From positions 223,654 through 287,653 of the forward strand of contig NZ_JALJVC010000002.1 in NCBI RefSeq assembly GCF_022967985.1: a DNA stretch of 64,000 bases, given 5' to 3'. This stretch comes from Acinetobacter lwoffii (GTDB lineage: Bacteria > Pseudomonadota > Gammaproteobacteria > Pseudomonadales > Moraxellaceae). The notes beneath the pieces were generated by a model. The model saw only the letters and a program-made list of their open reading frames with translations. It was not told where the DNA came from and made no database searches. Shown here piece after piece: positions 29,278-38,569 of this stretch; positions within the stretch are counted from its first letter, which is position 1; every line of letters begins with the position of its first letter. The position numbers and the translations under genes were made by a program.

Positions 29278-29712
29278 TTACTGGCTTTGAGCAAGTTGTG
29301 CTTCAAGTAACTTGATCTGTTCCTCTTTCAGTTGAATCAACTGGTCGGCATCGCTATGCTGCGCATCCAGTGTGGCTTTTTGTTCATTGAGCTGAACTTG
29401 GATGTCATCTAATTTAGCCACTTCTTCTTTGGCCAAACTGGCATTCTCCGGCACTGGTGCATCTAACAGCTGATTTGATACCAGTGCTTTAGCTTCGATC
29501 GTCTCAGGTGCTTTCGCTGCCGCCGTATCTTCTTCAGTTTTCGCCGCAGGTTTTGCTGCCGGAACAGCCGCGATATCTTCCTGATGTATGCGTTCCGCTT
29601 CACCGGAAGAGGCATTCAACCACTGATATAGCAATACCAATGCAACGACAGTAACTAAAGCCCCCATAATCCCCATTAAAAGTTTGGGGTTATTTCTTTG
29701 TTCTACTGACAT
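29278..29712 (-). CDS. Single-pass membrane protein with coiled coil, function unknown
   Basis: 144 residues: cytoplasmic head (1-11), one membrane helix (about 12-32, IMGALVTVVALVLLYQWL), an Ala/Lys/Glu-rich low-complexity stretch (about 45-75) and a heptad-like C-terminal coiled coil (about 90-142). No known family was recognised. Together with yheV and prlC it may form a co-directional unit, with gaps of about 17-25 bases between them. Confidence 0.6.
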   Translation of the reverse strand: MSVEQRNNPKLLMGIMGALVTVVALVLLYQWLNASSGEAERIHQEDIAAVPAAKPAAKTEEDTAAAKAPETIEAKALVSNQLLDAPVPENASLAKEEVAKLDDIQVQLNEQKATLDAQHSDADQLIQLKEEQIKLLEAQLAQSQ

Positions 29713-29729
29713 AGCTTGAACCTTGATTT

Positions 29730-29954
29730 TTATTTTACTGAACGAGGTTTAAACTGAATCACGCCAACTTCATCTGGAACAGCTGGTGTTTCTGGTTGAT
29801 CAACATGTGTGGGACGATTTTCTTCATAACCACATTCAATACATTCGATCCATTCATCTTCACCAGAGGTCAGCATGACGACGCGATCTAACGCCTGACA
29901 TTTTGGACATTTTGCGCCTGCAATGAAACGACGTTTAATGGTCATCATACTCAC
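29730..29954 (-). CDS. yheV: YheV-like zinc ribbon protein
   Basis: 74 residues. The cysteines CPKC (about 16-19) and CIEC (about 38-41) form one zinc-ribbon. It matches the YheV family, which sits downstream of prlC in other gammaproteobacteria, as here. Function is unknown. Confidence 0.8.
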   Translation of the reverse strand: MSMMTIKRRFIAGAKCPKCQALDRVVMLTSGEDEWIECIECGYEENRPTHVDQPETPAVPDEVGVIQFKPRSVK

Positions 29955-29979
29955 CTTGTGATCAACTTAAAAAGCTAGT

Positions 29980-32019
29980 TTAAGCGTTTTTAGAGGGGTT
30001 CGTCCAACCTTGATGACGCAGCAATGCATCTATTTTTGGCTCGCGTCCGCGGAAATTGATAAATGCGTCAAGTGCTGTGTCTTTTCCGCCAACTGCGAGG
30101 ATATTTTCCCGAAACTGCTTTCCGGTAGTGGTATTAAAAATACCTTCATCTTCAAAGCGGTCGAAGGCATCACTGGCCAAAACTTCGGCCCATTTATAGG
30201 AATAATATCCCGCTGCATAACCACCGGCAAAAATATGACTGAAGCTGTGCTGGAAACGGTTATAGTCGGTGGTCGGTAGAACCGCATATTTTTCACGGAT
30301 CTCATTCAAAGTAGCCTGAACCTGTGCTGCATTTAAAGCCGGATTGGCTCGGTGAATACTCAGGTCAAACAGGGCAAATTCAAGCTGACGCAGGGTTTGC
30401 ATGCCAGACTGGAAGAAACGTGCATCCAGCAGGGCTTTCAGCAGTTCAGCCGGCAAAGATTCTTGGGTTTCTATGTGCTCGCTGAGCAGATCCAGACTTT
30501 CCTGATCCCAAGCCCAGAATTCCATAAATTGGCTTGGCAGCTCGACCGCATCCCACGCCACGCCATGGGTACCTGCCACGGCAATATTGTCTACTTCTGT
30601 CAGCATATGATGCAGGCCATGACCAAATTCATGGAACAAGGTGATGACTTCATCATGGGTCAGCAGTGCAGGGCGATTGCCGACAGGTGGAGTAAAGTTA
30701 CCGACCATATAGCAAATCGGTTTTTGCAGGCCATCACTGGTCTGCATACGGGAACGGAAACCGCTCATCCAGGCACCGCCACGTTTGCCCTGGCGTGCAT
30801 ACAGGTCAAAATAGAAACCGCCAATCACCTGACCCTGATCTTCCAGTTCAAAATAACGTGCATCCGGATGCCATACAGGCGCTTCACGTTCAATCACCTG
30901 AATGCCATACAGACGATTCACAATACTGAACAGACCTTGCAGGATTTTCGGTGCAGGAAAGTAAGGTTTCAGCGCTTCCTGTGACAGGTTAAATTGCTGC
31001 ATTTTCAGCTTTTCAGAATAATAGCCGCTGTCCCAAGGTTGCAGATCACGGATGCCATCTTCAGCAGCAATCGCTTTCAGTTCAGCAATTTCTTGCTCTG
31101 CCGGTGCGCGGGCATGTTCTGCCAGTTCATGCAAGAATTCATCTACTGCCTCTACACTTGGTGCCATTTTGCTGGCTAAGGACAATTCCGCATAATTATT
31201 AAAGCCAAGCAGTTTTGCCATTTCCAGACGCAGACTGAGGATTTCTTCGATCAATGCAGTATTGTCAAACTCGCTCTGTTCAGCCTGATCTGACGCACGC
31301 GTGGTATAGGCTTTATACAGTTCTTCACGCAGAGGACGATTTTCTGAATGGGTCATGATCGCCAGATAAGACGGGAAATCCAGCGTAGCCACTGGTTGAT
31401 CCAGCTCGCGTTGCTGACCATATTGTTTTAACAGCTCAATATTACTTGAAGATAGACCGGCTAACTCATCTTCATTCAGCGGTCTGAAATAGGCTTGAGT
31501 CGCATCCAGCACATGGTTGGAGAAGTCGGAAGATAATTGGGACAGACGCGCAGAAATTTCCGCATAACGTTTTTTCGCTTCACCTTCCAAAGCCACCCCA
31601 GACAGTTTGAAATCACGTAAGGCTAATTTAATGGCGCTTCGCTGTGCTGCCGGTAGTTCATTATAAATCGACGCATCATAAATATGCTGATAGGTCTGAT
31701 ACAGCGCCGTATGTTGACCCAGTTGCGTATAATATTCGCTAAGACCCGGTAAAAGTGCTTGGTAGACATCACGGGTTTCGGCATTGTTCATCACGGCATT
31801 TAAATGTGACAGGATGCCCCAAGACTCACTCATATTGTTTTCAAGTGTGTCGACATGTTCCAGTGTGGTTAGCTGCTCCTGTAGTGAAGTAGGCGTTTCG
31901 GTAAGGTCATTCAGGAACTTTTGCCCTTCAGCGATACAGCTTTCAATTTTTTGTTTTAGCTCAGCCAGCGTAATCTGATCAAATTGCGGAACAGGCAAAG
32001 TTGCCTTTTCTAAAGTCAT
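29980..32019 (-). CDS. prlC: Oligopeptidase A (M3 metallopeptidase)
   Basis: 679 residues, the usual size of the cytosolic M3A peptidase that degrades short peptides and cleaved signal peptides. The zinc motif HEFGH is at 463-467 (LFHEFGHGLHHML), with the third ligand Glu expected about 25 residues later (WDAVELPSQ). Upstream about 430 bases contain no gene. Confidence 0.94.
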   Translation of the reverse strand: MTLEKATLPVPQFDQITLAELKQKIESCIAEGQKFLNDLTETPTSLQEQLTTLEHVDTLENNMSESWGILSHLNAVMNNAETRDVYQALLPGLSEYYTQLGQHTALYQTYQHIYDASIYNELPAAQRSAIKLALRDFKLSGVALEGEAKKRYAEISARLSQLSSDFSNHVLDATQAYFRPLNEDELAGLSSSNIELLKQYGQQRELDQPVATLDFPSYLAIMTHSENRPLREELYKAYTTRASDQAEQSEFDNTALIEEILSLRLEMAKLLGFNNYAELSLASKMAPSVEAVDEFLHELAEHARAPAEQEIAELKAIAAEDGIRDLQPWDSGYYSEKLKMQQFNLSQEALKPYFPAPKILQGLFSIVNRLYGIQVIEREAPVWHPDARYFELEDQGQVIGGFYFDLYARQGKRGGAWMSGFRSRMQTSDGLQKPICYMVGNFTPPVGNRPALLTHDEVITLFHEFGHGLHHMLTEVDNIAVAGTHGVAWDAVELPSQFMEFWAWDQESLDLLSEHIETQESLPAELLKALLDARFFQSGMQTLRQLEFALFDLSIHRANPALNAAQVQATLNEIREKYAVLPTTDYNRFQHSFSHIFAGGYAAGYYSYKWAEVLASDAFDRFEDEGIFNTTTGKQFRENILAVGGKDTALDAFINFRGREPKIDALLRHQGWTNPSKNA

Positions 32020-32450
32020 GTCGGTCTGCCAAATTAATTTTCAGTGTTAGTTCTAGAAGTAAGGCTTCTTGATCGAGAAATCAAGCTTGACCGGTGATTT
32101 ATTCTGAAGCAGGAGGTATCGAGATTTATTCAATCTCGTTCACAATAATGTTCAAGCTACTTTTGCTAATGTTGAGTTGTAGTTGAACTGATTGATGTTG
32201 CCCGTTGAAACTCCGAAGCTGATAATTCAAGAATAGGCAAAATTCTATAGTCTGTTTCAAAGAAATAGGAAATATGTCTTTGCAGATCTTTGAATTTCAC
32301 TGCCTGAGTGTGGATCAAAATAGGATGCAGTTTTCCTGTCAGTTTTGTTTAGAAATAGGGCAGGTATATGATCAGAATGATCTAAGTTGATGATTCGATG
32401 CAGTGAGCATTTTTATTCTAATCATATTTATTCTGGATAAGGTTTAAAAG
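32020..32450. other. Intergenic region without recognised features between prlC and rnr
   Basis: About 430 bases upstream of prlC. No open frame with a ribosome binding site and no repeat was found. It presumably holds the prlC promoter, but no clear -35/-10 pair was picked out. Confidence 0.4.
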
Positions 32451-32477
32451 AAAAAAGAGCGCCGTAGCGCTCTTTTT
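32451..32477 (-). terminator. Terminator of rnr
   Basis: The stem AAGAGCGC/GCGCTCTT (32455-32475) is followed on the minus strand by a T-run immediately after the rnr stop. Confidence 0.85.
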
Positions 32478-32490
32478 AAACCATCAAAAA

Positions 32491-34938
32491 TTATTCAGTC
32501 TTGGCTTTTGCATTCGACTTTTTCTTTTTGACCTTGGCCTTTTTCTTTACTTTATCTTTAACCTTTGCTTCAGACTTTCCTGCAGATGGTTTAGCAGACT
32601 TTTTACTGTAAGAGCTGGGTTTTCCTTTTCCTTTTTTGCGTCGTATGGGCTGTTCTCCATCGGCGCTCAGGTTGGATTTAGATTCACGTTCATTGTTGCC
32701 AAACACTTCTTCTGTCGCTGCTGGACGTGATACTGGTTTTTTCTCGCTTACGCGCGGTGCACGAGCACGAACTGCACGGCCGGCATGACTGAGTTGTTGC
32801 ACCAGTTCAAAGTCGATTTTGCGTTCTTCCAGATTGACACCGGCAACCTTGATTTTGACTTCATCACCCAGACCAAAGACCTGACCACGGTTCTGGCCAA
32901 TCAGATTCTGGCTGCTTTGATCAAAGACAAAGAAGTCATCGCCTAGCTGGCTGACATGCACCATACCATCAACATACAGGTCTTTTAGCGTGACAAACAG
33001 GCCAAATTCTGCCGTTGCACTGATGATGCCGACAAATTCTTCGCCCAGATGCTGCTGCATATAATGGCATTTCAACCAGGTCGTCACCGAGCGCGACGCT
33101 TCATCTGCACGACGTTCTGTGGCAGAGAAATGGTCACCAGCTTCATCTAAAGCACCACCTGACAGCGGAGATGGCTTGTTATTTAAATGTGCTTTGATGG
33201 CGCGATGCAATAGCAGATCCGGATAACGGCGAATTGGTGAAGTGAAATGTGTATAGGCTTCATAAGCCAGACCATAATGGCCTGCATTACTCGCACCATA
33301 ATAAGCCTGCATCATGGAGCGTAATAACACCGCATGAATACTTGGTGCATCAATCCGTTCTTTGGTCGCTTCAATCACCGCCTGATAATCTTTCTGAGTC
33401 GGCTGTTCCGGGAAATTCAAACCCAGCAGCTTGACGAAGTCACGGACTTTCTGGATACGTGAGAACTCAGGTGGCTCATGCACGCGGTACAACATTGGCA
33501 TTTCATTTTTCAATGCATATTCTGCGGCTGCCACGTTGGCCAGCAACATACATTCTTCAATCAGCTTATGCGCATCATTACGGCTGCGTGGAAGAATTTC
33601 TTTAATTCCGCCCAGTTCGTCGAAGGTCATGTAAGTTTCAACAGTTTCAAATTCCATGGCATGGCGTTCAGCACGTAAACTTTTAAGAACTTGATAAAGT
33701 TGGAACAGGGTGTTGATCGACTTGCGAACTTCGCGATCTTCGGTAATCGCCTGACTGTCGCCTTCCAGATACTGTGCGACCTGATCATAGGTCAAACGTG
33801 CCTTGGAATGCATGACAGACGGATAGAACTCAAAACCGGTGACACGGCCAGCACGTGACAGTTTTAAATCACAGACCATACAGAGGCGGTCAACGTTCGG
33901 ATTTAACGAACACAGGCCATTCGACAATGCTTCAGGCAGCATTGGTAAAACGAAGTGCGGGAAGTAGACAGATGTCCCGCGTTCCTGCGCTTCATCATCC
34001 AGCGGTTTGCCTGGACGCACATAATGGCTGACATCGGCAATGGCTACGACTACACGATAACCACCGCCGGGACGTTTTTCGGCATAAACGGCATCATCAA
34101 AGTCACGTGCATCTTCACCGTCAATAGTAACTAAGGCTAAATCACGCAGATCCACACGACCTTCATGGTCTTTGGCCGTTGGTTCTTTAAAGCTCTCGGC
34201 TTCTTTAACAACTTCTTCCGGGAATTCATAAGGCAAACCATATTCTAAAATGGTTTGTGGAATGATGATTTCAGTATCGGCCTTGTCTGCCATGGACTGC
34301 ACAATATGCCCAGTCGCGAATTCTTCACGGGTCGGATAGGTATCAATCGCCACACGAATCGAGTCACCCAGATTGACTTGGGCATGTTCAATCAGTTCTT
34401 TTTCAAGGGTAATTGGCTGATGTGCATTCGGGTTGGCTGGCTGGATAAAGTATTCACCATCATACTCTGACACTTTACCAATGATCTGTTTGACACGATG
34501 CTGCACAACTTCCGTAATGTAGCCCCAGGCCTTACCTTTACGGTCTACCGAAGTCTGACGCACTTTAACGCGGTCACCATTAAAGACCAGGCGCAGTTCA
34601 CGCTCAGCCAATAATAGGTCGTCCTGGCCGGAAATGTTGGCAGTTCCCATCCCTCGGGAATTGATATAAACCGTCGCTTCGGATTCAGGTTGCTCGACGG
34701 CAATCTGAAACTTGTAGCCGTCTTTCATCAGTTGCCCGTCACGCACCATCGCAATTAAACGATGGCTCAGGGCATCAATACTTTTTTGATCTGCAATTTC
34801 AAAATGTTCGACCAGGTCTGCATGGGACTGGGCATTGTTCTTTTCGATGGTTTCTAAAATGAGCGTGCGGCTAGGGATAGGGTTGTCATAACGTTCGGCT
34901 TCAGCTTTTGCTTCAGGATCGACCCAGTTTTTCATCAT
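32491..34938 (-). CDS. rnr: Ribonuclease R (RNB-family 3'-5' exoribonuclease)
   Basis: 815 residues: an N-terminal helix-turn-helix/cold-shock region (1-240), the RNB catalytic domain with DARDFDDAVYAEKRPG (about 277-292, the Asp cluster binding Mg), an S1 domain at about 640-725 and a Lys-rich basic tail to the end. It degrades structured RNA, including defective tRNA and rRNA and mRNA decay intermediates. The tail is compatible with RNase R rather than RNase II. Confidence 0.93.
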   Translation of the reverse strand: MMKNWVDPEAKAEAERYDNPIPSRTLILETIEKNNAQSHADLVEHFEIADQKSIDALSHRLIAMVRDGQLMKDGYKFQIAVEQPESEATVYINSRGMGTANISGQDDLLLAERELRLVFNGDRVKVRQTSVDRKGKAWGYITEVVQHRVKQIIGKVSEYDGEYFIQPANPNAHQPITLEKELIEHAQVNLGDSIRVAIDTYPTREEFATGHIVQSMADKADTEIIIPQTILEYGLPYEFPEEVVKEAESFKEPTAKDHEGRVDLRDLALVTIDGEDARDFDDAVYAEKRPGGGYRVVVAIADVSHYVRPGKPLDDEAQERGTSVYFPHFVLPMLPEALSNGLCSLNPNVDRLCMVCDLKLSRAGRVTGFEFYPSVMHSKARLTYDQVAQYLEGDSQAITEDREVRKSINTLFQLYQVLKSLRAERHAMEFETVETYMTFDELGGIKEILPRSRNDAHKLIEECMLLANVAAAEYALKNEMPMLYRVHEPPEFSRIQKVRDFVKLLGLNFPEQPTQKDYQAVIEATKERIDAPSIHAVLLRSMMQAYYGASNAGHYGLAYEAYTHFTSPIRRYPDLLLHRAIKAHLNNKPSPLSGGALDEAGDHFSATERRADEASRSVTTWLKCHYMQQHLGEEFVGIISATAEFGLFVTLKDLYVDGMVHVSQLGDDFFVFDQSSQNLIGQNRGQVFGLGDEVKIKVAGVNLEERKIDFELVQQLSHAGRAVRARAPRVSEKKPVSRPAATEEVFGNNERESKSNLSADGEQPIRRKKGKGKPSSYSKKSAKPSAGKSEAKVKDKVKKKAKVKKKKSNAKAKTE

Positions 34939-35159
34939 GTCTTTAAATTTATCTTAGGAGATAGGTTTAGCATAAAACATGTGTGCGCAGACTGCACGTA
35001 AATGATTGCAATAATCCATTTAAGTTTTCAATTTTCTGTTAATTTTCGATAACTGGAAATTTATGCAGTTTTTTTGCCATCAAAATGCACGAAAAATCGA
35101 GGAATTGCTTAAAAAGTATTTAAACGAGCAAAAATATGCACTTTTTTTTGATGCTGCGC

Positions 35160-35188
35160 TTGCAGTGCTATGCCGAAATTTGTATTAT
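35160..35188 (+). promoter_or_regulatory. tRNA promoter
   Basis: TTGCAG (35160-35165), 17-base spacer, TATTAT (35183-35188); 14 bases before the tRNA-Ser gene. Confidence 0.75.
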
Positions 35189-35201
35189 GGCCGCACGTTA
35201 C

Positions 35202-35291
35202 GGTGAGATGGGTGAGTGGCTGAAACCACGTCCCTGCTAAGGACGCATACGGGTAACTGTATCGAGGGTTCGAATCCCTCTCTCACCGCCA
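35202..35291 (+). tRNA. tRNA-Ser (anticodon GCT)
   Basis: 90 bases with encoded CCA. Acceptor stem GGTGAGA/TCTCACC, long variable arm and anticodon loop CTGCTAA. It precedes the first tRNA-Arg by 16 bases, so the two are probably co-transcribed. Confidence 0.95.
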
Positions 35292-35307
35292 CGCTTACTT
35301 ATGTCGC

Positions 35308-35384
35308 GCGCTCATAGCTCAGCTGGATAGAGCACTTGGCTACGAACTAAGGGGTCGGGAGTTCGAATCTCTCTGAGCGCACCA
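35308..35384 (+). tRNA. tRNA-Arg (anticodon ACG), copy 1
   Basis: 77 bases with encoded CCA. Acceptor stem GCGCTCA/TGAGCGC, anticodon loop CTACGAA, T-loop GTTCGAATC. ACG is expected to be edited to inosine by TadA. The whole gene is repeated at 36396-36472. Confidence 0.95.
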
Positions 35385-35396
35385 ACTTGAACAATT

Positions 35397-35420
35397 AACC
35401 GCACATGTTGCGGTTTTTTT
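35397..35420 (+). terminator. Terminator after tRNA-Arg copy 1
   Basis: AACCGCA/TGCGGTT followed by T-run, 12 bases after the tRNA. Confidence 0.85.
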
Positions 35421-35499
35421 GTGCCTAAAATTTACAGAAACACCAGACATTACATGCTAAAAATAAGTCTCAGGCGAGTGAATAAAAATAAAGGCAGTC

Positions 35500-36108
35500 G
35501 TGATGAGAAAAATCATTGTCCAGGAGTTTTTGACCCTCGATGGCGTGATGCAGGGGCCCGGCGGCCCAGAAGAAGATATATCTGGTGGCTTTCAATATGG
35601 TGGCTGGGTGGCGCCGTATTTTAATGCGGAACCTGATCCGGCATTTGATGTCATTATGCAAAAATGGATGCAGCCCTCCGATATTCTTTTAGGGAAACAT
35701 ACTTTTCAGATTTTTGAATCTTACTGGCCCACACATACTGAAGACTGGCCGGGAATCAATGACGTCAATAAATATATTCTTTCTACTAGTCTGGAGCATT
35801 CCGACTGGCAAAATACCCTTTTTCTGAAAAGCATTGATGAGATAATCAATCTTAAAGCATCGGGAGAGGGGGATATTCGCGTGTATGGTAGTGCTGCAGT
35901 GGTACAGACACTTTTCAAATATGAGCTTGTGGACGAACTTCGTCTGCTGACTTTTCCAATTATACTCGGTGTTGGCAAACGCCTGTTTAGCCATGAATCA
36001 ATACCCGCCGCTTTTCAATTGATAGATCATCTGGCCAGCTCAAATGGTATTGTGTTTACGCATTGTCAAAGGGCAGGAGAAGTAAAGACTGGAACAATAG
36101 GCGAGTGA
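35500..36108 (+). CDS. Dihydrofolate reductase-like (RibD C-terminal) family protein
   Basis: 202 residues of the RibD-C/DHFR-like superfamily (YyaP/YwjB type): MRKIIVQEFLTLDGVMQ at the start, the NADPH-binding region DIRVYGSAAVVQTLFKYELVDELRL at about 126-150 and PIILGVGKRLF after it. Relatives reduce small aromatic or pterin-like substrates; the real substrate is unknown. It is the only gene between two identical tRNA-Arg genes, so it may have arrived or been fixed by tRNA-associated recombination. Confidence 0.78.
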   Translation: MMRKIIVQEFLTLDGVMQGPGGPEEDISGGFQYGGWVAPYFNAEPDPAFDVIMQKWMQPSDILLGKHTFQIFESYWPTHTEDWPGINDVNKYILSTSLEHSDWQNTLFLKSIDEIINLKASGEGDIRVYGSAAVVQTLFKYELVDELRLLTFPIILGVGKRLFSHESIPAAFQLIDHLASSNGIVFTHCQRAGEVKTGTIGE

Positions 36109-36349
36109 TAAAGAATACAAGGGTGACGGTCGTTTTATATTTGAATTCTATTCTGGCTGGATACTTGGTTGAGAATACTTAAAGTTGACCCATTGCGTGG
36201 TGCAGGAATTTTTTGGAAAATACGGCTTCTTGGTTGAATTAATTAAGTGCTTTTAGCTCTAAATCCGTAAAAGTTTTCAGTAGAAAACTATAAATTTTGA
36301 TACATCGTTTAATTACTGTACATTCAGTTGTGATTTTATTAAAAAACAC
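36109..36349. other. AT-rich intergenic region before tRNA-Arg copy 2
   Basis: About 240 bases with no open frame or repeat recognised. It ends in the promoter of the second tRNA-Arg gene. Confidence 0.4.
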
Positions 36350-36377
36350 TTAACAAGACTGAAAAAGCTCGTATAAT
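36350..36377 (+). promoter_or_regulatory. Promoter of tRNA-Arg copy 2
   Basis: TTAACA (36350-36355), a 16-base spacer and TATAAT (36372-36377) lie 19 bases before the tRNA. Confidence 0.8.
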
Positions 36378-36395
36378 GCACCCCATCAAGACGTC

Positions 36396-36472
36396 GCGCT
36401 CATAGCTCAGCTGGATAGAGCACTTGGCTACGAACTAAGGGGTCGGGAGTTCGAATCTCTCTGAGCGCACCA
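36396..36472 (+). tRNA. tRNA-Arg (anticodon ACG), copy 2
   Basis: 77 bases, identical throughout to copy 1 at 35308-35384. Flanked at 36491 by its own terminator. Confidence 0.95.
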
Positions 36473-36490
36473 ATCTTGATAAGAATTCTG

Positions 36491-36519
36491 AAAAAACCGC
36501 ACGTTGATGCGGTTTTTTT
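36491..36519 (+). terminator. Terminator after tRNA-Arg copy 2
   Basis: AAACCGCA/TGCGGTTT stem, loop CGTTGA, then T-run. Same core as the terminator after copy 1. Confidence 0.85.
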
Positions 36520-36577
36520 ACGTCTGTGATTTTTAACTATTTTTCATATAAAAAACCAATAACTCTCTGCTTCCTGC

Positions 36578-37876
36578 TCATCTTAATTTCTGCTGCACTT
36601 TCAGTGCATAAACGGTATTGCCACCTACCGCAGGTAAAACATCGTAATAGGGTATGCTGCGCATGGCTCTTAATAAGAACGGCGCCTGATCGTGAATCTT
36701 CATGCTGCTGGTAATTTGAAATAAGGTACCCTGTGACTGCGGCAATAAGCGCATGCCACCTTTCACAAACTTTAAGTCACCGCCATTGGCATTGAACTGG
36801 TTTTGCAAGGAATCAGGCTGGTAAAAACGCATTTTGAAGTTAAATGGAATCTGAATCACCCCTAAACCGACCGACACCTTATAGTTGGCATCTATATTCT
36901 GGGTATTGACCGGATTCAGTTCGACCTTCTTGATTTGCCGGGGGAAAAGTTGCTGCGTCGCTTCAGCAGCCAACCATGGCCGCAATTTTTTGACCGGATG
37001 CGCAAAATATTGATAGGTGCTGCTAAATCTTAAATTTTCTGAGACTTTTCCTTCTTTAATCTGATAGTTCGGCAAAATGAAACTGACCGGTTGACCAGAC
37101 TTTTGGCTGATCTGGGCAATTTTTTGTAGCTGTTGAGGGTTGAATCTAAGTTGCGGAATCGGAGTTGCTAGTGCTGCTGTATGCTCGATTTTAAAGCGTT
37201 GTTGTAGTGCTTCCAGCAGAAATGCATTGGTACTCGGCGGAATGCCGAGTTTGGCTTCAGGTAGCGCATTCAGGATTTTACTGAATAAAAAGCCTTTGGG
37301 CTGGTTCAGGTCGCCCCATTGGGTGACAGTCACCAGCGTTCTATGCGGACCCAGTGCAAACCACTCCAGTTTTCCTGCACCATAGAGAATTGGCGCATCA
37401 ATAATTAAGGTGCTGATGCTGTTTTCACCCAGATGATGCTGCATCACTACGGTTTCTTTAAAGTTCAAGACTGGAATCGGGGTCGGGATATGAACCTGAT
37501 ATTTAACCTGCTGAATCGAACCCTGCTGCTCCAGCACCTTGGCCGACTTTAAGGTCGGAAACAGACCGACATAATTCGGATAATGTTGCAGCAATTTTTC
37601 AACCTGAGCTTCAGCCACAGGCAATACTACAGCCGCACTATAAAACTGTGTCTTGCTGGCTGCATTACTGTTTAAGGTGGGAAGCTGAGTTTTACTGGTT
37701 GGATGCGCATAAATCAGAATCCGCTCGCCGGTTAATTCTGCCAGTTGCTGGGCATTGCCCTGATAAGCACTCAGACTGCTCGGCAGTTCGGCATTCCAGG
37801 CAATGATTTTGGCCAGTGCTGGAGCAGAAGCTGCCAAACAAACACCGATGAGCATGCATTGCTTTAATCCTTTCAT
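36578..37876 (-). CDS. Secreted protein with two START/SRPBCC-like regions, function unknown
   Basis: 432 residues with a Sec signal peptide (MKGLKQCMLIGVCLAASAPALA). Two stretches (about 75-230 and 275-432) each look like a SRPBCC/START-type lipid-binding fold (VEKLLQHYPNYVGLFPTLKS and the terminal SIPYYDVLPAVGGNTVYALKV). Transcribed towards the tRNA region. The domain assignment is by pattern only, and no family name is given. Confidence 0.6.
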   Translation of the reverse strand: MKGLKQCMLIGVCLAASAPALAKIIAWNAELPSSLSAYQGNAQQLAELTGERILIYAHPTSKTQLPTLNSNAASKTQFYSAAVVLPVAEAQVEKLLQHYPNYVGLFPTLKSAKVLEQQGSIQQVKYQVHIPTPIPVLNFKETVVMQHHLGENSISTLIIDAPILYGAGKLEWFALGPHRTLVTVTQWGDLNQPKGFLFSKILNALPEAKLGIPPSTNAFLLEALQQRFKIEHTAALATPIPQLRFNPQQLQKIAQISQKSGQPVSFILPNYQIKEGKVSENLRFSSTYQYFAHPVKKLRPWLAAEATQQLFPRQIKKVELNPVNTQNIDANYKVSVGLGVIQIPFNFKMRFYQPDSLQNQFNANGGDLKFVKGGMRLLPQSQGTLFQITSSMKIHDQAPFLLRAMRSIPYYDVLPAVGGNTVYALKVQQKLR

Positions 37877-38034
37877 TCAACATCCTGTTGCGTATTTTTT
37901 GTTTTAATTGCTGTTTATTTAAAACCAAATGCACGTATTTCCAAAGCAAAGTTATGTAATTGATGCGACAGGCCATAAGCGCTATGGATATTTTGGTATA
38001 GTATTGGGCAAGATTTTATTTTTGATGTGATGCT

Positions 38035-38532
38035 ATGACTGAGTCAGCACCGACTTTATCGACCCGTTATTTTCTGACTTTAGAAGAATCTCAGGATGGT
38101 TTTGCCCTGGCGACTTTTGGCAAAAAGCAGATTTCACGTTTTCTGACCCCTTTGGTCAGTATCGGGATCATCATCTGGGGTTTCTCGATGGGCTTTGATG
38201 GCGTTGGACGTTATTACGTGGCTTTGGGTGCATTCTTCCTGATCCTGCAAGGCATCATGCGTTACTGGTTCCTGCCGATGATGTTTAAACGCCAGTTTGT
38301 TAAATATCAGTTTGGTAAAAGCGAACAGGGTATTGATTTGTATCAGGACTATGCGGAAATTTTTACCAATGATCGTAGCAAGCTGGTGCCATATAGCGAA
38401 GTGCAGAATTTTGCTGTTGGTAAACTGACTTATATGCTGGAATTGAAAAACCGTACCGTGGTTATTGTGCCGAAGCGTGCATTTAAGGACGGCACTGAAC
38501 AGAGTATGTTCGAGCATACATTTAAAAAATAA
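38035..38532 (+). CDS. YcxB-like membrane protein
   Basis: 165 residues with two membrane segments at about 35-80 (SRFLTPLVSIGIIIWGFSMG, then YYVALGAFFLILQGIMRYWF) and a soluble C-terminal domain, PYSEVQNFAVGKLTYMLELK, of the YcxB type. Function unknown. Confidence 0.7.
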   Translation: MTESAPTLSTRYFLTLEESQDGFALATFGKKQISRFLTPLVSIGIIIWGFSMGFDGVGRYYVALGAFFLILQGIMRYWFLPMMFKRQFVKYQFGKSEQGIDLYQDYAEIFTNDRSKLVPYSEVQNFAVGKLTYMLELKNRTVVIVPKRAFKDGTEQSMFEHTFKK

Positions 38533-38569
38533 TTCAGATATCTATAAAAGGAAAAGGGAAGTTTTGATC

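Noticed and set aside
30352..30984. 210-codon plus-strand open frame within prlC
   Set aside because: It lies wholly antisense to a clear PrlC sequence with a conserved zinc motif.
38465..38569. 35-residue N-terminal extension of the FAH-family protein
   Set aside because: It overlaps the preceding gene and lies upstream of the family's usual start; the ATG at 38570 has a ribosome binding site.
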